Source: Poa pratensis (Eukaryota > Streptophyta > Magnoliopsida > Poales > Poaceae). From it: a stretch of 64,000 bases of DNA. The position numbers and the translations under genes were made by a program. The notes under the pieces are model-generated. The model was not told where the DNA came from. It made no database searches and saw only the letters and a program-made list of their open reading frames with translations. Shown here one piece after another: positions 41,320-53,239 of the stretch (positions are counted from its first letter, which is position 1; each line of letters starts with the position of its first letter). The stretch is taken from NCBI GenBank assembly GCA_947311845.1, contig CAMZMU010000111.1, positions 25,023,023-25,087,022 of the forward strand. The letters run 5' to 3'.

Positions 41320-42573
41320 CTAGCTAAATACCCGTGCGTTGCTACGGGTAAAGCGTAACAAATATTATGATATACCATCAGTGTAGTTGAACTTCTTTCC
41401 ACTGAAAGACCTTGACAAGTGACTATTTATTCCGTATATTGAAAAGAAAATTCACTCCGTCAGACCTTAGCGATTAGCGAACGTGGTAAACACACCACCG
41501 GATTTTTTCTGAGCTGGAGGCGCCGTTTATTAGTCATATTCAAATTTAGTTTAATTTTATAAATTTTGATAAAGTTGGAAGAAACTTAATAAATAATCTC
41601 CGAATGTACCAACATTTTACTTGAACCGAAATTCAAATCTTGAGATAAATTGCATGTGAATAGAACTTACCATATCTACATGATCAGTACGTCCTTGATC
41701 TGCATGGTCGACATCCCACAGTGCAACCACTCTATGCCTCTATCGTACTGTATCCGCAGATCAGTTTGATGTTTTCTACTCCCTCCGTTCCAAATTAGAT
41801 AACTTCAATTTGTTCATATGTGGATGTATTTATATTTGCAAAATATCTAAATACATCTGCATGTGGACAAATGGAAGTCATCTAATTTGGAACGGAGGGA
41901 GTACGTGAGAAAATTCCTTGACCGAATGTCCAGATGTGAGGAGAGCTTTTTATTTGGATGATCCTCATTGGGGAGCCGACCGGGAAGAGCATGCAACTTA
42001 CGCACATACTCCCTCCATATCAAAATATAAGTCACGCTTGCTCATTACCAAACATATGTTAAATCTGCTTGATCAAGCACGCTGCTCGTACAAACTAATT
42101 GAGGACGTGCATGTCTATTGGGATACATGGGACGTGACCTTGGCTTTGTATATGGAGTACCTGCAAGCAGCTTCGGCTTGATTTGCATCCGCGGCCTGAA
42201 CACGACGAGGCGCGCGCTGAGTACCGCTGTCCGCTGGGATTCCTTTTGACCTTTTCATTGCTATCGCGGTTTTCCGATCGATGATTACCCATGCATGTTC
42301 TTTTTCCGCGATCGTTTCCCCGCGTGGTGGTCTTTTACCGATGGATGCCGCGACGTACGGCAACCTCCGGTCCCAATTTAAACGTAAACGATCCGAACTC
42401 TTGGACATGTTGCACGAGTCCAGCCCGTACACGTCTGTTTGGGACGCTATTCCTACTCGTAAACCTCGCATGAATCAAACGGTAGGAGATTGTTTTTTAT
42501 ATGGATCCGACAGTTAGTTGCTTGTCTATGTCGTACCATCATCACCACATTTATTCATATTATATAGTAGAGA
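41320..42573 (-). mobile_element. Non-autonomous Helitron, 1254 bp
   Basis: On the minus strand it begins TCTCTACTATATAATATGAAT (from 42573) and ends with the hairpin ACCCGTAGCAACGCACGGGT, then ATTTAGCTAG at 41320, followed by T. Canonical Helitron features are all present: 5' TC, 3' CTRR preceded by a hairpin, insertion between A and T, no target duplication. The paralogous segment at about 43150-43190 lacks it and shows the empty site. A Stowaway MITE sits inside. No Rep/helicase is encoded; the GC-richer 42180-42500 part may be captured sequence. Confidence 0.85.
41779..41901. mobile_element. Stowaway-type MITE within the Helitron
   Basis: 123 bp with ends CTCCCTCCGTTCC and GGAACGGAGGGAG and flanking TA (41777-41778, 41902-41903). 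Arms complementary (AAATTAGATAACTTC / GAAGTCATCTAATTT). Confidence 0.9.
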
Positions 42574-42740
42574 TATTCTAGGCTGCAAAAAAAGTGGCTT
42601 GCAATCTAGCAGCATAGAGGAACATTGCCCTAAAATATTAAAATTTACAGCAAATAATGTAAAAATTGCAGCGAGAGACTGCAAAGACCCAAATTCACTT
42701 ATGCTGCTTGGGAATTCCTGGAAGAGCCTGCAGATTTGCT

Positions 42741-42905
42741 AGTTTTTTTTTTTTTTTGGCTACCTCGCCAAATAGATCTCTCAGAAAAAACTTGCCGAAA
42801 AGATATCGGAAAAGATGTTTCATATACCTCAAATAAATATAGTAATGGAAATGTCATCCTTAAACCACCACACTACATTTTACAACTTCAAAGAACCACA
42901 CCATC
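42741..42905 (-). repeat. Inverted, poly(T)-bounded copy of array sequence
   Basis: On the minus strand it matches 27790-27865 joined directly to 28258-28345, missing the roughly 390 bp between them, and ends in a run of 15-16 A (plus-strand T at 42742-42757). This is the look of a retroposed transcript, although the missing segment lacks clear GT-AG borders. Confidence 0.5.
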
Positions 42906-43079
42906 TATAAAGCGATTGCCTCTTGCTGGATATTGGTGCTGCTGACACCTTAGTAACGGAGATGACCACAATACATCCTCCTTTAGTGAAAAAAAATACA
43001 GAGCGCAGGAAAATGAGTAGACCACCGAGAGTGCACGGGCTTAAAAGACAAATTAACTATGTAAATTCATCAGTCCTAA

Positions 43080-43330
43080 GTGGTCTAGCATTCACCTCCA
43101 AAAGTATATTCAAGAAACTGGATGTAACCCAATGACAAGAGCTTGTTTCAACCAAAGTAATCAAATGTCAGTATTCTATGTTACAAAACGAAATGCCTAG
43201 AGTCTAAGAGGATACAGAAGCAATAACACTGGCCTATAAAGCATTTAGATTTGTAGCAAAGGATGTAAAATTGCATAGAGAACTCTCTTGCATATTCATT
43301 TTTTTAGCAAAGAAGTAAATGAATTCAATG
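43080..43330 (+). repeat. Paralogue of 41215-41319 plus 42574-42690
   Basis: Shares GGTYTAGC, CTGGMTRTAACCCAATGACA and later GTAAAATTGCA blocks with the sequence on both sides of the Helitron, which establishes a local tandem duplication older than the Helitron insertion. Confidence 0.7.
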
Positions 43331-43575
43331 CAAATCTCTTGAATACAGTTTGAAGAAGTAGATACCAAATCCAAGTCTTGCAATATAATGAATTAATTGG
43401 CATTAGAAAAAAGCTCAATACAGACATACTTACTCTGATCAGCTACCATCATCAGAAAATAATGTCTATGATGAGTTTAAATTGCTGGGACTTAGTTCTG
43501 TGCATGATTTGTACTCACTCCGTTCCAATTTAATTGACTTGCTATGTACCACATGTGGATGTATCTGTTTGTCGT
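43331..43575. other. AT-rich spacer with one Stowaway-like end
   Basis: No gene supported. CTCACTCCGTTCC at about 43516 looks like one end of a Stowaway MITE whose other half was lost at the Athila LTR border. Confidence 0.4.
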
Positions 43576-45121
43576 GCAGTACACGTCCGTTGGGAGACCC
43601 TAAGAGGAAGGTATGATGCAGTTCAGCAGCAAGTTTTCCCTCAATATGAAACAAAGGTTATCGAACCAGTAGGAGCAACAATTCTTCTGAAAGTTGTTGG
43701 CGGCGCCGTTACCGATCACCAACGTGGAACCTGCACACAACACAATCAAACTACTTTGCCCCAACGAAACAGTGAGGTTGTCAATCTCACCGGCTTGCTG
43801 AAAACAAAGGATTAAACGTCTCGTGTGGAAAATGAGTATTAAATTGCAGAGAATGAAAAAGGAACAGTTTGCAGTTTGTGGTTTAATCAGTGTAAAAGAA
43901 TGGACCGGGGTCCACAGTTCACTAGTGGTGTCTCTCCATAAAAGATAACTAACATGTTGGGTGAACAAATTACAGCTGGGCAATTGACAAATAGTGAGCG
44001 CATGACAATGCATATACATGACATGATGATTACTATGATATTTAATTGGGCATTACGACAAATACATAGACCGTTATCCAACAGCATCTATGACTAATAA
44101 TCCACCGCCGGGTTGTCATCCGAGTCCCCCGTTGGTATTAAGTTGCAAGCAACGGATAATTGCATTAAGTAAAGTGCGTAATGTAAACAAACACATATGC
44201 CCGTGGACATAGCATCGTTAGGTTATCCCTAGTGGCAACAGCACATCCACAACCTTAGAACTTTCTGTCACTGTCCCAGATTAAACGGGCATGAACCCAC
44301 TATCTAGCATAAATACTCTCTCTTGGAGTTACAAGCATCTACTTGGCCAAAGCATCTACGAGTAACGGAAAGCATGCAAGATCTAAATAACATAGATAGA
44401 TTGATAATCAACTTGACATAGTATTCAATATTCATCGGATCCCAGCAAACACAACATGTAGCATTACAATAATATGATCTTGATCATGTAGGGCAGCTCA
44501 CAAGATCTAAACATGATGGCACAAAGTGGAGAGACAACCATCTAGCTACTGCTATGGACCCGTAGTCCAAGGATGAACTACTCACGCATCACTCCGGAGG
44601 CAGGCATGGCGATGTAGAAGCCTCCGGTGACGATTCCCCTCTCCGGCAGGGTGCCGGGAAGAGGTTCTGAACCCTCCCGAGCTAGGGTTGACGGCGGCGT
44701 CTCTGGAACTTTTCGTGGATATTTGCTCAGGCACTTAGGGTTTTTCGGGGGGAATAAGTAGGCGAAAGGGCGGCGGCTGAGACCCCCGAGGGGCCCACAC
44801 CACCCAGGGCGCGGCAAGGGGCCCGCGCCCTAGTGCGTGTGGGGCCCCTGTGGCTCCTCTCCGTTGCTCCTTTGCTCCGTCAGGTGTTTCTGGAAAAATA
44901 GGGACCCCCGTGAAGTTTCGTCCAATTCCGAGAATATTTCCAGACTAGCTTTTCTGGAATACAAAAACAGCAGAAAACAGGAACTGGCACTTCGGCATCT
45001 TGTTAATAGGTTAGTCCCAAAAAATGTATAAAAGTGATATAAAGTAGATGCAAAACATGTAGCAATTGGTATAAAACAAGCATGGAACATCAAAAATTAT
45101 AGATACGTTTGAGACGTATCA
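43576..45121 (-). repeat. Athila-type 3' LTR
   Basis: Matches 50069-51090 plus 52683-53239. The outer 20 bp differ from the right LTR (TGTCGTGCAGTACACGTCC against TGACGTGAATCACACGTTC), so the exact start is approximate. Confidence 0.85.
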
Positions 45122-45135
45122 GCATCCCCAAGCTT

Positions 45136-47770
45136 AGTTCCTACTCGTCCTCGAGTAGGTAAACGATAAAAACAAAATAATTTTTGAGGTGACATGCTAC
45201 CATCATAATCTTGATCATATAATATTGCAAGGCACATGTAAATGAATGAAGTGATCCAAGTCAATGGTCTATAATTTGCTACCAAATAGATAATGAGTAA
45301 ACAATGAATCACACAAGCTAAACGTTTTCATGAATAGTACTTTCGAGACAAGCATCAAACAGTTTTGCATAAGTGTTAACTCATAAAGCAATAGTTTCTA
45401 ATAAAAGGTATTTAATCAACACAAAGGAAGAATTAGTTTCAGCATTTGCTTCAACTTTCAACATATTTATCTCATGGATATTGTCAACACAAAGTAGTAT
45501 AACAAGTCCAATACATTGCATATAACGCATGTTGTAACAAAGTTGACACTAGTGTTTGCTTGTGGAAGACAGAAAGAATAGGAAAACTGACTCAACATAA
45601 AAGTAAAAGAAAGGCCCTTCGCAGAGGGAAGCAGGGATTAAGTCATGTGCTAGAGCTTTTAGGTTTTTGAAAGCATATAGAGATTGCATAAAATATTTGA
45701 TACTCCTCCCAACCTTGCTAACACAAGCCATGGCTAACCGAATCCTCGGGTGCCTTCCATCAATCACATACCATGGAGGAGTATCTATTTTTGAGAGGTG
45801 TTTGTTAATTGTCAACGAATGGTAGCGGGTGAGAACAGTATTCTACCTGTCAAACGGACTTTTAAGAGCGGCTCCCATGAAGGACGTTATTTCTACCAGC
45901 AAGGCAGATCATCCCTCTTTCTCTTTGGTTTACACACATTCAGGTATTTCACTGTTTGTCATTGCTTACTGATGAATCAGGGCAAAAGTGTGAAGAGAAT
46001 TAATTGGTTAAAGTTGTAATTAATTGGGACTGGGCACCCCGTTGCCAGCTCTTTTTGCAAGTTATTGGATAAGCGGATGTATATGCCACTAGTCCAGGTG
46101 TAAAAGTCCATTGACAAAGAATAAAGAATAACCACACTAATTCCTCATGAGCTAGTAAACATTGACACAAAAAGGGAATAATAACATTTTGAATAATTTA
46201 AAGGTAGCACATGAAAAATTTACTTGGAGTGGCAAGGAAATACCACATATAGGTAGTTATGGTGGACACAAATGGCATGGATTTTGGCTCAAGGATTTGG
46301 ATGCACGAGAAGCATTCCCTCTCAGTACAGAGTTTAGGCTAGCAAGGTTATGTAAGCAAACAAGAATATCAACCCGTACACCAAGTTTTATATGACAAAC
46401 ATATTGCAAACGTTATAAGACTTCATACCGTCTTCCTTGTTAACCAAACCCTGTTATTAGAAAATATCTAGACCTTAGAGATACCACCGATGCAAACCAA
46501 ATTTTCAACAAGCTTTACGGTAGTTCTTCACTAATAGGCTTAACTCATGTGATGCACAATTTAATCATGATCTACTTGTTAACTCAAAACAATTGACAAG
46601 CATCAAGTTATCCATTTAGTGATCTACAAGATTAAGCAAGTTTTTCCTTATACCAATTACCACATGCAACATTTTCTGAACCAACCAAACACCAATCAAT
46701 TTATTTCATCAACTCTCCAAACAAATATAAGTGAAGCAAGAGAGTACTTTCTACAAAAGAAAGCTAATAGCTCTGACAAGAGATACATGAAAACAAGAGC
46801 TAAAAGCTGAACAGCGCTAGATATGAATACTCAACAAATATAAGTGAAGAATAGGAGTATTCTCATGAAAAAGCGGAGCGTGTCTCTCTCCCAATCAAGA
46901 ATGCTAGGGTCCAGTCAAGCTTTATTGAAAATAAAAGTGCAATACTGAAAATAAAAGCACACAGACGCTCCAAGAAAAGCACATATGATGTGAAAGAATT
47001 AAAATATAGTTTCACTAGAGATGACCTGATAATTTTGACGATGAAGAAGGGGATGCCTTGGGCATCCCCAAGCTTAGACGCTTGAGTCTTCTTGAAATAT
47101 GCTGGGGAGATCCATGGGAGCCTCCCCAAGCTTAAGCTCTTCACTCTTCTTGATCCTATTATATCATCCTTCTCTCTTGACCCTTGAAAACTTCCGTCAC
47201 ACCAAACTCAAAGTAGATCTCATTAGAGGGTTAGTGCATAATCAAAAACTCACATGTTCTATAAAGACGCAATATGATTTGTTACTTTAAACATTAGCTA
47301 CAGCCACTGATGTTATGTGAAGCTCTTCCACCCAAAAAAGAATTTCACTCAACACTAGTAAAAGAGAGAATGCAAAATAAAAAGGCATAATCTGTCTAAA
47401 ACAGAACAGTCCGCAAAGACGAATTTTTTCGAGGCACTTACGACGCTCAGATCGAAAACTTGAACTAATGAAAGATTCAGACATTCATAAAGATTACGCA
47501 CAAAAATTTCAGATTTTTAACAATCTGGTGATTTTAGGAATTTCGTACAGTGAACAGCAAAAATCTGTTTCTGCGCAGCAATCAAAATTAAGCATCATCT
47601 TAACATTAGAGGCTACTCTTGGCACAACAATGCGAGAAAATAAAGATACAAAGGAGTTGCTACAGAAGTAAACAACTCCTTGACTCAATAAAAGAAAAAT
47701 TGCAGAAATAAAAAATGGGTTGCCTCCCATAAGCGCTTTTCTTTAACGCCTTTTAGCTAGGCACAAAGCA
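45136..47770 (-). other. Long non-coding 3' part of the Athila-type element
   Basis: About 2.6 kb without pol. 45549-45815 holds a frame with KIDTPPWYVIDGRHPRIRLA and LAHDLIPASLCEGP, which I recall as a recurring segment near the 3' end of such cereal elements. 47030-47170 has two CCCCAAGCTTA motifs. No reverse transcriptase or integrase signature in any frame. Confidence 0.6.
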
Positions 47771-47774
47771 TGCA

Positions 47775-48185
47775 TCAAGTATTACCAAGTGAAGAAGCAT
47801 CAACATTGTAATTTGTTCGAACAATAGAATCATAAGGTGGCTTAATCTTCTTCCTAGGAAAGTGTTCCATACCTTTCTTGAGAGGAAATTGATATTTTAT
47901 ATTCCCTTCTTTCATATCAATAATAGCACCTACAGTTCTAAGAAAAGGTCTTCCCAGCACAATAGGGCATGATGGATTGCATTCAATATCCAAGACAATA
48001 AAATCAACGGGGACATAATTGTTGTTAACCATGATAAGAACATCATCAATTCTTCCCAAAGGTTTTTTAATAGTAGAATCAGCAAGGTGAACATCCAAGT
48101 AACAATTTTCCAAAGGTGCTAAATCAAGCATATCATAAATCTTTTAGGCATAACAGAAATACTAGCACCAAGGTCACACAAAGCA
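47775..48185 (-). pseudogene. Athila-type protease region
   Basis: CDLGASISVMPK (active site DLGA, about 48165-48130) is followed after a frame change by VPVDFIVLDIECNP and CPIVLGRPFLRTVGAIIDMKEG in the frame 47775-48131. This is the aspartic protease arrangement of Athila-lineage gag-pol. Confidence 0.8.
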
Positions 48186-48266
48186 TTGCAATCAAAGTCA
48201 TTCAATTTCATTTTAATGATGGGCTCCCAACCATCTTCTAACTTCCTAGGGATAGAAGCTTCATGT

Positions 48267-49162
48267 TTAATTTTCTTCCCTAACTTGTATGAGAGCATTA
48301 GTAATATGTTTAGTAAAAGCCATGTTTATAGCACTAGCATTAGGACTTCTAGCTAGCTTTTGCAAGAACTTAATTACTTCAGAAATATTGCAACCATCAA
48401 AATCAAAGTCATTATCATCAAAAGTAATGGAGTTATTCTCTTCCTTATTGCTAGAAATTTCAGCATCTTTATCAAGGACAGTTTCAGAGTTATCAGGCAA
48501 TTTAGGACATTTTGCAATAGAAGTGGAAACATTACCAACACCAATTATCTTGCCATTAATGGTAGGAGGTTTGCTAACACTTGAGTTTGAAGCATTTTCA
48601 GAAGTAGTAATAGTATAAACTCTAGCAATATTATTCTTTCTAGCAATTTCATCCTCTCTTTCCCATCTAGCATGCAATTCAGCTAACATCCTCACATTGT
48701 TATCAATTTTAACTTGTATAGCATTGAGAGTTTTGCTCTCTTTAACATCATGAGGCATGTTCTTTAGTTTCAACAAGTCAACATCAAGAGCAAGACTATC
48801 AACTTTAGAGGAAGCACATCAATTTTCCCAAATTTCTCCTCAACAGTTTTATTGAAAGCAGTTTGTGTACTAATAAAATCCTTAAGCATAACTTCAAGAT
48901 CAGAGGGTACACTCTTATTATTGTTGTAGGAGTTACTATAGGAATTTCCATAACCATTGCCACTATTAGAAGGATAGGGCCTATAATTGCTATTACCAAA
49001 ATTATTCCTATAAGCATTGTTGTTGAAGTTATTATTTTTAATGAAGTTCACATCAACATGCTCTTCTTGAGCAACCAAAGAAGCTAAAGGAACATTATTT
49101 GGATCAACATGTGTTTGACCATTTGCAAGCATAGACATAATAGTATCAATTTTGGCACTCAA
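48267..49162 (-). pseudogene. Athila-type gag C-terminal half
   Basis: Two frames (48770-49162 and 48267-48776) encode an Asn/Gly/Tyr-rich linker, a VEEKFGKIDV segment, LHARWEREDEIARKNNIARV and an acidic stretch. Joined out of register to the upstream gag frame. No zinc knuckle seen. Confidence 0.7.
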
Positions 49163-49863
49163 GGAGAGGTTTCCTCAACAGAATTTACCTTCTTACCTGT
49201 TGGAGCTCTCTCGGTGTGCCACTCAGAATAATTAATCATCATATCATCAAGAAGCTTTGTTGCAGCACCCAAAGTGATGGACATAAAGGTACCTCCAGCG
49301 GCCGAATCCAATAAATTCCTTGAAGAAAAATTTAATCCTGCATAGAAGGTTTGGATGATCATCCAAGTAGTCAGTCCATGAGTGGGACAATTTTTAACCA
49401 ATGATTTCATTCTCTCCCATGCTTGAGCAACATGTTCATTATCAAATTGCTTAAAATTCATTATGCTACTTCTCAAAGAAATAATCTTAGCAGGAGGATA
49501 ATATTTTCCAATAAAAGCATCTTTGCATTTAGTCCATGAATCAATACTATTTCTAGGCAAAGATAGCAACCATTCTTTAGCACGTCCTCTCAAGGAGAAA
49601 GGAAAAAGTTTCAGTTTAATAATATCACCATCTACTTCCTTGAGCTTTTGCATTTCACAAAGTTCAACAAAGTTATTAAGGTGAACAGCAGCATCATCAG
49701 TACTAACACCAGAAAATTGCTCTTTCATAACAAGATTTAAAAGTGCAGGTTTAATTTCATAAAATTCTGCTGAAGCAGCAGGTGGAGCAATAGGTGTGCA
49801 TATGAAATCATTGTTGTTCGTGCTAGTGAAATCACACAACTTAGTGTTCTCAGGAGTACTCAT
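49159..49863 (-). CDS. Athila-type gag core, 234 aa open frame
   Basis: Begins MSTPENTKLCDF. Retrotransposon gag signature: HLNNFVELCEMQK, KLKLFPFSLRGRAKEWLLSL, then NSIDSWTKCKDAFIGKYYPPAK, followed by AWERMKSLVKNCPTHGL and LLDSAAGG. It forms the virus-like particle of the retrotransposon. The start codon lies about 180 bp downstream of the primer site, as expected. The frame ends at 49159 just before the next gag piece in another register. Confidence 0.88.
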   Translation of the reverse strand: MSTPENTKLCDFTSTNNNDFICTPIAPPAASAEFYEIKPALLNLVMKEQFSGVSTDDAAVHLNNFVELCEMQKLKEVDGDIIKLKLFPFSLRGRAKEWLLSLPRNSIDSWTKCKDAFIGKYYPPAKIISLRSSIMNFKQFDNEHVAQAWERMKSLVKNCPTHGLTTWMIIQTFYAGLNFSSRNLLDSAAGGTFMSITLGAATKLLDDMMINYSEWHTERAPTGKKVNSVEETSP

Positions 49864-50041
49864 TTTAGCAGAATTAAAAACAGACAGAAAATAACTTGAA
49901 AGTAAACTAGATGCAAGTAACTAATTTTTTTGTGTTTTTGATAATTGAAAGCAAACAAGATAAAATAAAATAAACTAAGCAAGACAAAAACAAAGTAAAG
50001 AGATTGGAAGCGTGAAACTCCCCTTGCAGAAGACTGCTGTC

Positions 50042-50059
50042 TCCCCGGCAACGGCGCCA
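50042..50059 (-). promoter_or_regulatory. Athila primer-binding site
   Basis: Minus-strand TGGCGCCGTTGCCGGGGA, the well-known tRNA-Asp type site of Athila elements, about 10 bp from the LTR end. Confidence 0.9.
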
Positions 50060-50068
50060 GAAAAAGCT

Positions 50069-53000
50069 TGATGACGTGAATCACACGTTCGTTGGGAGAC
50101 CCCAAGAGGAAGGTATGATGCAGTTCAGCAGCAAGTTTTCCCTCAGAAAGAAACCAAGGTTATCGAACCAGTAGGAGCAGCAACTCTTCAGAAGGTTGTT
50201 GGTGGCCGACGGCGCAACACGATCACCAACGTGGAATCTGCACACAACACAATCAAACTACTTTGCCCCAACGAAACAGTGAGGTTGTCAATCTCACCGG
50301 CTTGCTGAAAACAAAGGATTAAACGTATGGTGTGGAAAATGAGTATTAAATTGCAGAGAATGAAAAAGGAACAGTTTGCAGTTTGTGGTTGTTTAATCAG
50401 TGTAAAAGAATGGACCGGGGTCCACAGTTCACTAGTGGTGTCTCTCCATAAAAGATAACTAACATGTTGGGTGAACAAATTACAGCTGGGCAATTGACAA
50501 ATAGTGAGCGCATGACAATGCATATACATGACATGATGACTACTATGATATTTAATTGGGCATTACGACATAATACATAGACCGTTATCCAACAGCATCT
50601 ATGACTAATAATCCACCGCCGGGTTGTCATCCGAGTCCCCCGTTGGTATTAAGTTGCAAGCAACGGATAATTGCATTAAGTAAAGTGCGTAATGTAAACA
50701 AACACATATGCCCGTGGACATAGCATCGTTAGGTTATCCCTAGTGGCAACAGCACATCCACAACCTTAGAACTTTCTGTCACTGTCCCAGATTAAACGGA
50801 GGCATGAACCCACTATCTAGCATAAATACTCTCTCTTGGAGTTACAAGCATCTACTTGGCCAAAGCATCTACGAGTAACGGAAAGCATGCAAGATCTTAA
50901 ATAACATAGATAGATTGATAATCAACTTGACATAGTATTCAATATTCATCGGATCCCAGCAAACACAACATGTAGCATTACAATAATATGATCTTGATCA
51001 TGTAGGGCAGCTCACAAGATCTAAACATGATGGCACAAATGGAGAGACAACCATCTAGCTACTGCTATGGACCCGTAGTCCAAGGATGAATGATGTCTAC
51101 TCACGCTTCTATTCTTGTAGACAGTGTTGGGCCTCAAGTGCAGATGTTTGTAGAACAGCAGCAAGTTTCCCTTAAGTGAATCACCCAAGGTTTATCGAAC
51201 TCAGGGAGGTAGAGGTCAAAGATATCCCTCTCAAGCAACCCTGCAATTAAGATACAAGAAGTCTCTTGTGTCCCCAACACACCTAATACACTTGTCAGAT
51301 GTATAGGTGCACTAGTTCGGCGAAGAGATAGTGAAATACAAGTAATATGGATGATTATAAGTAGTAATTGCAATCTGAAATAAAAATGGCAGCAAGCAAA
51401 CATGTAGCAGAACTTGTTGTAAACGGTGTTTCAATGCTTAGAAACAAGGCCTAGGGGTCATACTTTCACTAGTGGACACTCTCAACAATGATCTCATAAC
51501 TGAATAAGTAAAAGCTACTCTTAAACACTCTCTTGTTGGATAACAAACACCATTCATTGTGTAGGGCTACAAAAGCACACCTCAAGCCGGAGTAAACAAG
51601 CGCCACAACGTCCTAAAGGAATCACACACGGTGCACACACTGTCACCTTTACACCGTGGAGAGTACCGGAGTTCATATTAAAGTAACCTATAGAGTGCAT
51701 AATAGATAAAGAGTAACATCTACATATTCAACTAGATTAGCACAACTGAACACAAGTAAATACTGCTCGGGATTATTCTCCTTCTTGATGAAGCAAGAGT
51801 ACTATGCGTAGGGCTGCAAAAGCACACCTCAAAGTCTGAGTAAACAAACACCACAGTTCCCAAGAACAAGCCATGATAGATATCTAAATTATTCATAGAG
51901 TCACACAAGTACCCACACTGTCACCTTGATACCGTGTTGTCACAATGACTCCAGAAACTAGACAAAATCACTTGAGTAGCATAAACATTATTAATGTATT
52001 CAGCGATACTAGCAATACACACGATCACATAAAGATCACACCATGGGAGAGAGAGATGAACCACATAGCTACCGGTAGAGCCCTCAGCCTCGGGGGAGAA
52101 CTACTCCCTCCTCATCATGGGAGTCAGCAGCGGCGATGAAGATGGCGATGGAGTCGATGGAGATGGCTCCGGGGGCACTTCCCCGTCCCGGCAGCGTGCC
52201 GGAACAGAGACTTCTGTCCCCCGAAACTTGTCGTAGATGGCGGCGGCGCTGCGGAACCCTTTCTGGAATATGACTTGTTCTTTTAGGGTTTTCAAGTCGG
52301 GGAGAATAAATAGGCGAAGGGGCGACGTCGGTGGAGGTCCAGGGCTCCTCCCCATAGGCCGGCGCGCCTGTGGGCCCTGCCGCGCCCCAGCATGGGGAGG
52401 AGCCCATGGGCCTCCCAGGGTCTGCCTTCTGGCTCCGTGGACTTGCTGGAAAAATAGGAACGTGGCAATTTGTTTCGTCCAATTCCGAGAATATTTGCAG
52501 AACAGCTTTTCTGAAACCAAAAACGGCAGAAAACAGGAACTGGCACTGTGGCATCTTGTTAATAGGTTAGTTCCAGAAAATGCATAAAAATGATATAAAG
52601 TGTATATAAAACATGTAGCTATTGGCATAAAACTAGCATGGAACATAAGAAATTATAGATACGTTGGAGACGTATCAATGAACTACTCACGCATCACTCC
52701 GGAGACAGGCATGGCGATGTAGAAGCCTCCGGTGACGATTCCCCTCACCGGCAGGGTGCCGGGAAGAGGTTCTGGACCCTCCCGAGCTAGAGTTGACGGC
52801 GGCGGCGTCTCTGGAACTTTTCGTGGATTTTGGCTCAGGCCCCTAGGGTTATTTTCTCGGAGGAATAAATAGGCGAAATGGCGGCGGCTGGAGACCCCCG
52901 GGGGCCCACACCACCCCAGGGCGCGCCAGGGGGGTGACCCGCACCCTGGGTGCGTGTGGCCTCCTGGTGGCCCTCCTCTGTTGCTCCTTTGCTCTGTCAG

Positions 53001-53239
53001 GTGTGTTCTGGCTAAATAGGGATCCCGTGAAGTTTCGTCCAATTCCGAGAATATTTTCAGACTAGCTTTTCTGGAATACAAAAACAGCAGAAATCAGGAA
53101 CTGGCACTTCGGCATCTTGTTAATAGGTTAGTCCCAAAAAATGTATAAAAGTGACATAAAGTAGATGCAAAACATATATCAATTGGTATAAACACAAGCA
53201 TGGAATATCAAAAATTATAGACACGTTTGAGACGTATCA
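50069..53239 (-). repeat. Athila-type 5' LTR, interrupted
   Basis: Composed of 50069-51090 and 52683-53239; the intervening 1.6 kb is a separate solo LTR with its duplicated target. Confidence 0.88.
51091..52677 (-). mobile_element. Solo LTR of a related Athila-type family
   Basis: 1587 bp, on the minus strand beginning TGATACGTCTCC and ending GTAGACATCA, flanked by target duplication ATGAA (51086-51090, 52678-52682). No internal region or second LTR, so it is the product of unequal recombination between two LTRs. Inserted in the right LTR of the 43.6-53.2 kb element and therefore younger than it. TAGACAGTGTTGGGCCTC is a sequence I recognise as common in Triticeae LTRs. Confidence 0.9.

Larger units (their letters stand above)
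43576..53239 (-). mobile_element. Ty3/Gypsy LTR element, Athila type, gag and protease only
   Basis: Right LTR 50069-53239 (disrupted by a solo LTR) and left LTR about 43576-45121 share sequence throughout. On the minus strand the LTR begins TGATACGTCTC and ends GTCATCA. The primer site TGGCGCCGTTGCCGGGGA lies at 50042-50059 and the polypurine tract AAGCTTGGGGATGC at 45122-45135. Inside are gag and protease but no reverse transcriptase, RNase H or integrase, so it is non-autonomous. The left border is blurred and no target duplication is found (right flank GACAT), so that end has been altered. Confidence 0.88.

Noticed and set aside
42008..42060. Second Stowaway MITE (CTCCCTCCATATCAAAATATAAG)
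   Set aside because: Only one terminus is visible; the opposite inverted end and TA flank were not found.
43516..43575. Stowaway MITE beside the Athila left border
   Set aside because: Single end only; kept as a note in the spacer entry.
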